Made by a program: the position numbers and the translations under genes. Source: Shewanella algicola (GTDB lineage: Bacteria > Pseudomonadota > Gammaproteobacteria > Enterobacterales > Shewanellaceae). Taken from it: a DNA stretch of 64,000 nucleotides. The stretch's first letter is position 1. Each line of letters begins with the position of its first letter. The stretch is from positions 62,001-126,000 of the forward strand of contig NZ_BMQI01000001.1 of assembly GCF_014648035.1 (NCBI RefSeq), read 5' to 3'. Shown here one piece after another: positions 18,095 to 25,452 of this stretch. The notes beneath the pieces were generated by a model. It saw nothing but the letters and a program-made list of their open reading frames with translations, had not been told where the DNA came from and did no database searches.

Positions 18095-19855
18095 ATGACA
18101 ACCCCTTTGCTTAACCCTAGTCCCGAAGCATTACCACAAGGGGGCAAAGAGCAAAGCCCTCCAGTCTCTCGCAATGTGTCGTGGTTCGATGATGCCCTAT
18201 TACTGGGCATCATGGCTGCGCTAGCGGGATGCGGCCTGATTTACGAATACCTATTGTCACACTATGCCGGGCGCATTTTAGGTGCGTTAGAAGCGGCCAT
18301 TTACACCATGATTGGCTTAATGATTGTGTCGATGGGTGTTGGTGCATTTGCTGCCCGTAAAATCAAATGCGCTTTTACCGGTTTTGCTATGCTCGAACTC
18401 ACCGTGGCATTGTGTGGCTCATTTGCCATTATCATTACCGCAGCGGTAATTGGCTTTGGTCAGCAATTACCCCTCACCATTGCCAATACCCTTGGCTTAC
18501 CACCCGACCATTTACCTAACGGCGGTTTTATTGCCAGCTTGCAAACCTTAAGCGAATACTTACCTTACGTTTGGGGCGTATTGCTGGGGTTAATGATTGG
18601 TATGGAAATCCCATTAATTGCCCGAGTACGGCAATCATTATCTGAAGCACACTTACTGCATAACGCCGGCACCATATATGGTGCCGATTACATTGGTGCG
18701 GGTATTGGTGCTGCTATTTGGGTTGGCTTTATGCTTGCCATCGATATTCAACTTGCTGCGGCATTAACGGCCAGTGTGAACTTACTGGCGGGTCTTGCGT
18801 TTATATGGCGTTTTTGGGCACAAATTCGTCATGCAAAATGGCTGCTCATTGGCCATATTATTGCCAGTGTGGTGATAGGTTTATTAGCCATTAAAGGTCC
18901 AGCATGGGAACAGCACTTTAATAATTTGTTGTACAAAGATAAAGTGGTTTATGCCAAGGCCACTCGTTTTCAGCAACTTAACTTTACAGAGCGGCTTCGC
19001 GGTGGTGGCCTTGCGCCCGTGTACAATTTGTACATCAATGGCCGTTTACAGTTTTCCAGCAGCGATGAACACATCTACCATAGCTTTTTAGTGCACCCAA
19101 CCTTGGCCGCAAGTGCCCGTCATGACAATGTATTAATTATTGGTGGGGGCGACGGTCTTGGGCTTAAGCAAGTACTAAAATGGCAACCCAAGGCTGTTAC
19201 TCTGATGGATTTAGACCAAGACTTATTAGCGATATTTAAAAATCCACCAGCTGACATGCCGACGGATCTCAGCAATGCATTATTAGCGCTTAATGGTGAT
19301 GCGCTCAACGATCCTCGTTTAACCTTAATGGTTGACGATGCCTTTAATGGCGTTGATAAATTGCTGAAAAACGGCCAACTCTTTGATGCGATTATTGTTG
19401 ACTTGCCCGATCCAAGTCACCCTGACTTAAATAAACTTTACTCTGATTTATTTTACCGCAAACTCAACGAGTTACTTAGTGCAGATGGCGTGATCACGGT
19501 GCAATCAACCTCACCTTATCATGCGCCCAACGCCTTTATCTCTGTGGGTAAAACCCTCAGTGCAGCGGGCTTTAACGTCAAACAATATCATCATAATGTG
19601 CCAAGTTTTGGTGAATGGGGCTGGAGTATTGGCAGTAAGATGGGCAAAAATCCACAACAAAGATTAGCCGCCATTGATGAAATCCCGGTGCCAGAGGACT
19701 GGCTAACGCCAGGCCTTATCCATGCATCATTTGAATTTCCAAAACATTTTTACGACGATATAGATAAGATCAAGATAAACGATATTGGTTCTTTACAGTT
19801 GTATCATTACCACTTAGCAGCTTGGTCAGAGAACGAAGTAATTAATCTTTTTTAA
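18095..19855 (+). CDS. Membrane-fused spermidine-synthase-like aminopropyltransferase
   Basis: 586 residues. The N-terminal half (about 30-270) has seven or so membrane helices; the C-terminal half is a class I methyltransferase fold of the SpeE family with the nucleotide loop IIGGGDGLGL (about 347) and DLPDPSHP, whose first Asp (436) corresponds to the catalytic Asp of spermidine synthases. Aminopropyl transfer to an amine near the membrane is inferred; the substrate is unknown and may not be putrescine. It begins three bases after the DUF350 stop. A possible internal promoter with paired operators follows it at 19872-19922. Confidence 0.82.
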   Translation: MTTPLLNPSPEALPQGGKEQSPPVSRNVSWFDDALLLGIMAALAGCGLIYEYLLSHYAGRILGALEAAIYTMIGLMIVSMGVGAFAARKIKCAFTGFAMLELTVALCGSFAIIITAAVIGFGQQLPLTIANTLGLPPDHLPNGGFIASLQTLSEYLPYVWGVLLGLMIGMEIPLIARVRQSLSEAHLLHNAGTIYGADYIGAGIGAAIWVGFMLAIDIQLAAALTASVNLLAGLAFIWRFWAQIRHAKWLLIGHIIASVVIGLLAIKGPAWEQHFNNLLYKDKVVYAKATRFQQLNFTERLRGGGLAPVYNLYINGRLQFSSSDEHIYHSFLVHPTLAASARHDNVLIIGGGDGLGLKQVLKWQPKAVTLMDLDQDLLAIFKNPPADMPTDLSNALLALNGDALNDPRLTLMVDDAFNGVDKLLKNGQLFDAIIVDLPDPSHPDLNKLYSDLFYRKLNELLSADGVITVQSTSPYHAPNAFISVGKTLSAAGFNVKQYHHNVPSFGEWGWSIGSKMGKNPQQRLAAIDEIPVPEDWLTPGLIHASFEFPKHFYDDIDKIKINDIGSLQLYHYHLAAWSENEVINLF

Positions 19856-19871
19856 TTGGACTAGATAGCAC

Positions 19872-19922
19872 TTGACATATTATGTCTGAGTGTTATCTTT
19901 ACTTACAGACATAATATGTCAA
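19872..19922. promoter_or_regulatory. Paired GACATAWTATGTC operators with promoter
   Basis: Perfect 17-bp inverted repeat: TTGACATATTATGTCTG (19872-19888) and its exact complement CAGACATAATATGTCAA (19906-19922) with a 17-base loop. Each arm itself holds the 13-bp palindrome seen at 16079-16091. A likely promoter runs through it: TTGACA at 19872-19877 and TATCTT at 19894-19899, spacer 16. Two operators covering -35 and the start point suggest tight repression; as RNA the repeat could also form a strong hairpin. Confidence 0.75.
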
Positions 19923-19934
19923 TTAAGGACGAAT

Positions 19935-20348
19935 ATGAACATCCATACTATTGCGAGTCACCTAAACGGACTATGCGACCAAAGCCAAACCGGCTTTCAG
20001 TTTGACTGCTATCCCATTGATGGTGATGTTGAAGTGTTACAAGTTAATGTTGTAGGCCGTGAAGAAATTCCGGTGTTTGTATCAGTAACTGACAACCAAA
20101 TATTGTGTATCAGTTATCTGTGGGGCGAAAACGAAGTTAACCAAGCCCGCCGCGCTGAAATGTTTGAGACCATGTTAGAGCTCAACATTCCAATGCCATT
20201 ATCTTCATTTGCCAAAATTGATGATAAGTACGTTGTGTATGGTGCGTTATCTGTGCAATCAAGCATGGAAGAAATTGAACAAGAATTAGCAGTACTGTCA
20301 GACAACTGTCTGGAAGTCATCGACGAACTCGTCGAATTTTTAAACTAA
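19935..20348 (+). CDS. DUF2170 protein (YjfI-like)
   Basis: 137 residues from the ATG at 19935, with AAGGA just upstream. A longer frame from 19890 would begin inside the operator repeat. It is a small acidic soluble protein (many Glu and Asp, few Lys) resembling E. coli YjfI. DUF2170 genes are usually followed by a PspA-like gene and a DUF2491 gene, as here. The biochemical role is unknown. The gap to the next gene is ten bases. Confidence 0.8.
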   Translation: MNIHTIASHLNGLCDQSQTGFQFDCYPIDGDVEVLQVNVVGREEIPVFVSVTDNQILCISYLWGENEVNQARRAEMFETMLELNIPMPLSSFAKIDDKYVVYGALSVQSSMEEIEQELAVLSDNCLEVIDELVEFLN

Positions 20349-20358
20349 GGAGCCAACT

Positions 20359-21048
20359 ATGGGCATTCTAAACAAGATTCTTACAGCGTTTCGTGGTGGT
20401 GCAACTGAAGTTGGCCAGACTATCGTTGACGCTAACTCAACCCGTATTTTTGAACAAGAAATCCGTGATGCAGAAAAGCATTTAACTAAAGCTAAACGTG
20501 AGCTAACTGACGTGATGGCCAAAGAAATGCAAGCTAGCCGCGAAATTGATCGTCTAAAGCGCAGTGTTGCTGAACACGAAGGTTATGTTACCCAGGCGCT
20601 AGACAAAGGCAATGAAGCATTAGCCATTGAAGTTGCAGAAAAAATTGCTCAGCTAGACCAAGAGCTTGCAGAGCAACAAACGGCCAACGACAGCTTTAGT
20701 GCTCACGCGGTACGTTTAAAAGATTTAGTGAAAAAGACCGAGCGTCAATTGTCTGATTATCAACGTCAATTAACCATGGTTAAAACCACTGAAAGCGTAC
20801 AAAAAGCCACCGCAACCATTACCGACTCATTTGCGTCTAGCAACTCAAAACTGCTTAATGCTAAAGATTCTTTAGAGCGCATCAAGGCGCGTCAGCAACA
20901 GTTTGATGACCGCTTAAAAGCATCTGAAACCTTAGCAGACGAAAACAGCGACAAGTCTTTACACGCTAAATTGGCTGAAGCCGGTATTGGTGAGCAAAAG
21001 TCGAACGCCAATGCAGTTTTAGACCGCATTAAAGCACGTAAAGGTTAA
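20359..21048 (+). CDS. PspA/IM30-family protein (YjfJ-like)
   Basis: 229 residues, almost entirely helical coiled coil with charged heptads (residues about 25-215), starting MGILNKILTAFRGGATEVGQ, whose amphipathic N-terminus is typical for membrane binding in PspA/IM30/Vipp1. These proteins are ESCRT-III relatives that coat and repair stressed inner membranes. The neighbours match the E. coli yjfI-yjfJ-yjfK order rather than the classical pspF-pspABC set, so this is the YjfJ type. It has a strong AAGGAG ribosome site and lies five bases before the DUF2491 gene. Confidence 0.9.
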   Translation: MGILNKILTAFRGGATEVGQTIVDANSTRIFEQEIRDAEKHLTKAKRELTDVMAKEMQASREIDRLKRSVAEHEGYVTQALDKGNEALAIEVAEKIAQLDQELAEQQTANDSFSAHAVRLKDLVKKTERQLSDYQRQLTMVKTTESVQKATATITDSFASSNSKLLNAKDSLERIKARQQQFDDRLKASETLADENSDKSLHAKLAEAGIGEQKSNANAVLDRIKARKG

Positions 21049-21053
21049 GGGTT

Positions 21054-21707
21054 ATGGGATTTCTTAGCGGCCTTTTTGGCAAAAAAGAAGCCCCGAAGCG
21101 TCAGCTTGACCCCCCAAATAAACTGCTCAAGGGTGATATGTTAACCCTTGATGACAGTTTTGCTTTGCCCGCGCAACTGCGCGGGCAACAGCTAAAGGTT
21201 GAAGCCATTCATACCTATGAATACCAGCGCTCGCAGGTTTGTGAATTCTTATTACGTGGCCATAGCGGCACCGCAATCTTTCTGTCTTACATTCAAGAAG
21301 ACGAGTCTTACCTCAGTATTTCAATCAAAATCAACCGCGCAGATGTAGAGCAGATATTTGACCTTGATGCCTTTGCTGAAATCTTTGAAGAACCCGGTAA
21401 AGCCACTTTGGTGACAAACACCTTATCTGCAGAGCTTGACGCTGAGTTTGGCCAATGGTTAAGTGATGAATACCATCAAGTTGAATTTGCAGGATTTGGT
21501 TATTTCCATCGCCAGGATTATCGTGGTTTAACCCCTCCACAAGACGACAATGGCAACCGAGGTGAAGGTTTTGAAGGCTATAGTCTAGTCAATAATCAAG
21601 ACACTCATGCTGTTGATATTGAAGTATACGAAGGCGGCGACACCGAAGTTATGTTGACCTTATATCGCCCACTATCCGATATTAGAGACTACTGGCCGGC
21701 AAGCTGA
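21054..21707 (+). CDS. DUF2491 protein (YjfK-like)
   Basis: 217 residues, close to the 219 of E. coli YjfK. It begins with a short GLFGKKEAPKRQL segment and then a mixed alpha/beta domain (about 25-217) rich in acidic residues, with no signal peptide or membrane helix. It starts five bases after the PspA-like gene, so the two are translationally close. The function is unknown; the fixed partnership with PspA-like proteins suggests that it acts at the membrane with them. Confidence 0.8.
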   Translation: MGFLSGLFGKKEAPKRQLDPPNKLLKGDMLTLDDSFALPAQLRGQQLKVEAIHTYEYQRSQVCEFLLRGHSGTAIFLSYIQEDESYLSISIKINRADVEQIFDLDAFAEIFEEPGKATLVTNTLSAELDAEFGQWLSDEYHQVEFAGFGYFHRQDYRGLTPPQDDNGNRGEGFEGYSLVNNQDTHAVDIEVYEGGDTEVMLTLYRPLSDIRDYWPAS

Positions 21708-21730
21708 TACAAGTAGGAGATAACCTTGTT

Positions 21731-22066
21731 ATGAGTTCAGGTAAACCGTTACCGGATAAATGGCTTAAAAACCAACAAGCCGCAAAAGCCACGCAAGTGG
21801 CTTTTGATCTAGATGAAAAGTTTCAATACTCCATCCGTAAAGCCGCTTTAGATAAAGGCGTAAGTCCGTCTGATCAAATACGCACCATCCTCGGATTATC
21901 GGTCTCTAAACGACCTAAACGCCCTAGACTAACCGTATCGTTAAGTGGTGAAGACTACGTGCTATTGGCACAAAAATATGGCTTAGATAGTGATGCTCAG
22001 TTAGAGATCAAAAAACGCGTACTTGATGATCTAGTTCACTTTGTTGATAAAACCTCGTCGACTTAA
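21731..22066 (+). CDS. Small protein with two ribbon-helix-helix-like repeats
   Basis: 111 residues. I do not recognise the family, but two segments each look like a ribbon-helix-helix unit: strand TQVAFDLDEKFQYSIRKAAL with helix SPSDQIRTILGL (about 22-56), and strand RLTVSLSGEDYVLLAQKYG with helix SDAQLEIKKRVLDDLV (about 65-105). A basic linker (KRPKRPR) joins them. Such a tandem form could bind palindromic DNA as a pseudo-dimer, making it a candidate for the factor that reads GACATAWTATGTC. AGGAGA lies ten bases upstream of the ATG, and it is the last gene before a terminator. DNA binding is inference. Confidence 0.6.
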   Translation: MSSGKPLPDKWLKNQQAAKATQVAFDLDEKFQYSIRKAALDKGVSPSDQIRTILGLSVSKRPKRPRLTVSLSGEDYVLLAQKYGLDSDAQLEIKKRVLDDLVHFVDKTSST

Positions 22067-22088
22067 CTCTACTTAAAGCTGATTTAAA

Positions 22089-22122
22089 CAACGCACTAGG
22101 CTCGCGCCTTGTGCGTTTTTTG
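22089..22122 (+). terminator. Terminator ending the PspA-like operon
   Basis: AACGCACTAGGC and GCCTTGTGCGTT pair with one mismatch around a TCGC loop, followed by a T run. It separates the RHH-like gene from the channel gene. Confidence 0.85.
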
Positions 22123-22169
22123 TTATGATAACCACTCATGCTTAACAATTAATTAAACAGGCTTAATTC

Positions 22170-22997
22170 ATGTTTGAATCTAAACGCTGGACACTTAAAA
22201 ATATAGATGGTCCCAGTCCATTTGAGTTAGCCATGATGGTGTTGTCATTGGTGTCGGTAGTCATCGTACTGACCATTACTTTTGGCCGTTTAGATACCGA
22301 AACCAATAAAGTGCTGCTGTATATCGACAGCAGCATTTGTGTGATTTTTTTGAGTAAGTTTTTTTATGGTTTATTCAAAGCCCGCAATAAAACCTACTAC
22401 CTGCGCCACCACTGGATAGATTTTGTTGCCAGTATTCCTGCCATTGAAGCGCTACGGTTTGCACGTATATTTCAAATTTTACGGGTAATCCGTTTAATCC
22501 GCATGAGCCGTTCACTGCTTATTCCGTTACTGCGCCAACGCAAACAAACCACATTAGCCAGCTTATTAGTGGCCATGGTGTTAATTTTAGCCACGGCTTC
22601 TGTACTCATTTTACTGGTGGAAAGCGCCGAACCTAATGCCAATATTCAAACTGCAGAACAAGCCATTTGGTGGGCATTAGTGACGATTTCGACTGTGGGT
22701 TATGGCGACTTTTATCCGGTGAGTACCATAGGTCATGTGATTGGTGGGTTAGTGATAATCAGTGGCGTGAGCTTTTTCGGGGTCATCTCAGGTTATATGG
22801 CATCGGTATTTGTCGCCCCGGATGAAACCGAGCGTCAAGAAGAGCAAGATGCAAAAGAAGCCCACAAAGAACAAATCAATAGCAAACTTGAAGCGGCGCT
22901 TGAACAAATGCAGCAGAATCAATTACAGATGGAACAAAATCAGCAAGAGATGCTTACTGAAATTACCAAGCTAAGGCAACAACTCGATAAGCCCTAG
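22170..22997 (+). CDS. Voltage-gated-type potassium channel
   Basis: 275 residues with a six-helix layout. The fourth helix carries spaced arginines (RFARIFQILRVIRLIRMSRS), as in voltage sensors, and the pore loop has the K+ selectivity filter TVGYGD (175-180). A Gln/Glu-rich coiled coil (about 220-275) may drive assembly. It conducts K+ across the inner membrane. It follows the PspA-like operon on the same strand but behind a terminator, so co-regulation is uncertain. Ion channels occur beside PspA/DUF350 clusters in some genomes, to my recollection. Confidence 0.88.
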   Translation: MFESKRWTLKNIDGPSPFELAMMVLSLVSVVIVLTITFGRLDTETNKVLLYIDSSICVIFLSKFFYGLFKARNKTYYLRHHWIDFVASIPAIEALRFARIFQILRVIRLIRMSRSLLIPLLRQRKQTTLASLLVAMVLILATASVLILLVESAEPNANIQTAEQAIWWALVTISTVGYGDFYPVSTIGHVIGGLVIISGVSFFGVISGYMASVFVAPDETERQEEQDAKEAHKEQINSKLEAALEQMQQNQLQMEQNQQEMLTEITKLRQQLDKP

Positions 22998-23026
22998 CAA
23001 CACCCTTACCACGCAGCAAATATATA

Positions 23027-23061
23027 AAAAAAGCCCAACGTCAACAAGACCTTGGGCTTTT
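23027..23061. terminator. Bidirectional terminator
   Basis: AAAAAAGCCCAACGTC pairs with GACCTTGGGCTTTT (one mismatch), between the convergent channel and PBP1b genes. Confidence 0.88.
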
Positions 23062-23078
23062 AATGGCATAGCCGTTTG

Positions 23079-25391
23079 CTAGCCACCCACCAGCTTTTGC
23101 CACCAGGATAATGGCTCACCGCAATTCTCTGCAGGGCGATAGCTGGCTTCTAATGCTGGTAAACCCACAATATTGTCGCAATTACCTTGTTTAGCCATGC
23201 CGGTGGTACGATCAAAATAGCCATTAATCACCCCATTGACAGGGATCATTCGCAAACTCATCGGTGGACGTTGTTGTAAGAATGCCTGATAGACCGCCAT
23301 TGCGCCGCTACTGCCATATAAGCCTGTTTTGCTGTTGTCGTCTTGACCAACCCAAATAGCCGCTACATTTCGCTCGTCAAAGCCTGCAAACCAAGAATCA
23401 CGACTGTCATTACTGGTACCGGTTTTACCCGCTAAACGCACACCCGGGAAGGCCGCGCCTAATCGTTTAGCCGTACCAGAGCGCACCACATGATTCATTG
23501 CATATTGCACTAAATAATCGGTAGCTGGCGCGATTGCTTGCGAACTTGGCGCCCGGCTAACATCTAATGCCTGGTTTTGACTGTCTAACACTGCGGTAAT
23601 CGACGTCAACTTACGATAACGCCCCTCATCTGCCAAGGTTTGATAAACCTGTGCCACCATTAAGGGTGAGCCATTGACAGCGCCTAATAACATTGATGGG
23701 TAAGGCGATACTGACTCACTCCACCCAGCCTTTTGTAAGGTGTTAACCACACTATCAACGCCAACGGCCAAGCCGACATTCACTGTGGGCACGTTCATTG
23801 AGTCTTTAATCGCTGTGAGTAATGGCACTTGCCCACTGAACTTTTTACCAAAGTTTTTAGGCGACCAGGTGTTACCTTGCTCGTTTTTCAAGGTAATCGG
23901 TTTATCGTCAATCGGTGTAGCCAAAGAAAACTTATTGCTTTGATTTAATGCAGTGGCATACACAAAAGGTTTAATGAGTGAGCCAATAGGGCGTCGAATT
24001 TCAACGGCGCGGTTAAAACCCTGATAACCCGGTACCTTATCGCCAACCATTGCCGCAATACCGCCACTGTATTTGTCGGTAACCACCATGCCCACTTGGA
24101 TATTTTTAGCACGCTTATTCAATGACGCCATAGTCGACGACACTGCCTTTTCAGCCGCCTCTTGGGCCATAGGGTCAAGGGTGGTATACACTTTTACCCC
24201 TGATTGTTGCAGCAATGAATCACCATAACGGTCACGTAGCTCTTGTTTTACCACAGCAAAAAATGCCGGTAATTTTTGATGCACTGACTTTTTAGCACTG
24301 CGTAAACCCAGTGGCGACTCTGCAGCAGCTTTGTATTGGGCGACGGTCAGTTTGTCGTTTTCCATCAATAAGCGCAATACTAAGTCGCGACGATCCTGAG
24401 CCCGCTCAGGGTAACGCCAAGGGTTGTAGTATGACGGCCCTTTAATGACCGCAACTAAAAAGGCTTGTTGCGACAATGTCAGCTCACCGACAGGACGCCC
24501 AAAATAAAACTGCGAGGCTAACCCCATACCGTGAACACCACGCGCCTTGTCTTGCCCCATGTACACTTCGTTGAGATATGCTTCTAAAATTTCATCTTTG
24601 CTGTAGCGAAAATCAATAATCAGCGCCATTAGGGCTTCACGCACTTTACGCACAATAGAGCGCTCGCTGCTTAAAAAGAAGTTTTTAGCTAACTGTTGGG
24701 TTAACGTCGAGCCTCCTTGTACGGTACGACCTGCTGATATATTTACCAGCGCTGCACGGGCAATAGCCAACGGGTTTACACCGTAGTGATCATAAAAACT
24801 GCGGTCTTCAACCAAAATAAGGGCATCAACAATACTCGAAGGCATTTCGGCTGTTGGCACAAATAATCTGTCTTCGCCATCGCCAGCAATAATCCGGTCA
24901 AGCAATACCGGCTCTAAATGAAACACGGCCAATTCGCGTTTGTCAGACATTCGCTTTACCGAGCTCACACCGTTTGAATCAAAGCTTATCATCACCCGTT
25001 GTTCAGCTTGATTACCCTCAGGGTGCAAAAATGGGCGACGCCATAATTCAATCTTGGTACTTGAGGCAGAAAACTCACCCACTTGGCGCGGATTAGCCAC
25101 TTTGCGATAGCCTAATAATTTGAGTTCGGCCATTAATTGAGGGTGGTTAACCGCAGCACCAGGATATAACGCCATTGGGCGGCTAAAGACTTGCGCAGGC
25201 AAATGCCATTTTTGCCCCTCAAATTTTTGGGCAATAATTTGGTCTAAATAGATCGCATAAAAAGTGACGACAGCAAGGCCAACAAGCAACAGTTTCCACG
25301 TAAATGACCACAGTGGACGCCACCATGATGTGGTCGACTGTTTAGCTTTTGACTTTTTAGTGTTAGTTTTTTTAGGCGTTTTTTTTGTCAT
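23079..25391 (-). CDS. mrcB: Bifunctional penicillin-binding protein 1B
   Basis: 770 residues. A Lys/Thr-rich cytoplasmic tail and one membrane anchor (about 28-50) are followed by a UB2H-like region, a GT51 transglycosylase domain (LVEDRSFYDHYGVNP, then GGSTLTQQLAKN, about 195-240) and a transpeptidase domain with the SxxK nucleophile Ser471 (SLIK), SMN and KTGT (about 656). It polymerises and crosslinks peptidoglycan in the periplasm and normally needs the lipoprotein LpoB. Its start is 61 bases from the hrpB stop on the same strand, an adjacency also seen in E. coli. Confidence 0.96.
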   Translation of the reverse strand: MTKKTPKKTNTKKSKAKQSTTSWWRPLWSFTWKLLLVGLAVVTFYAIYLDQIIAQKFEGQKWHLPAQVFSRPMALYPGAAVNHPQLMAELKLLGYRKVANPRQVGEFSASSTKIELWRRPFLHPEGNQAEQRVMISFDSNGVSSVKRMSDKRELAVFHLEPVLLDRIIAGDGEDRLFVPTAEMPSSIVDALILVEDRSFYDHYGVNPLAIARAALVNISAGRTVQGGSTLTQQLAKNFFLSSERSIVRKVREALMALIIDFRYSKDEILEAYLNEVYMGQDKARGVHGMGLASQFYFGRPVGELTLSQQAFLVAVIKGPSYYNPWRYPERAQDRRDLVLRLLMENDKLTVAQYKAAAESPLGLRSAKKSVHQKLPAFFAVVKQELRDRYGDSLLQQSGVKVYTTLDPMAQEAAEKAVSSTMASLNKRAKNIQVGMVVTDKYSGGIAAMVGDKVPGYQGFNRAVEIRRPIGSLIKPFVYATALNQSNKFSLATPIDDKPITLKNEQGNTWSPKNFGKKFSGQVPLLTAIKDSMNVPTVNVGLAVGVDSVVNTLQKAGWSESVSPYPSMLLGAVNGSPLMVAQVYQTLADEGRYRKLTSITAVLDSQNQALDVSRAPSSQAIAPATDYLVQYAMNHVVRSGTAKRLGAAFPGVRLAGKTGTSNDSRDSWFAGFDERNVAAIWVGQDDNSKTGLYGSSGAMAVYQAFLQQRPPMSLRMIPVNGVINGYFDRTTGMAKQGNCDNIVGLPALEASYRPAENCGEPLSWWQKLVGG

Positions 25392-25452
25392 AAATCTTCA
25401 TTCGTTTAATGTTGCACAGTAATCGATTCGCCTTAACTCACATGCGGTTTGC

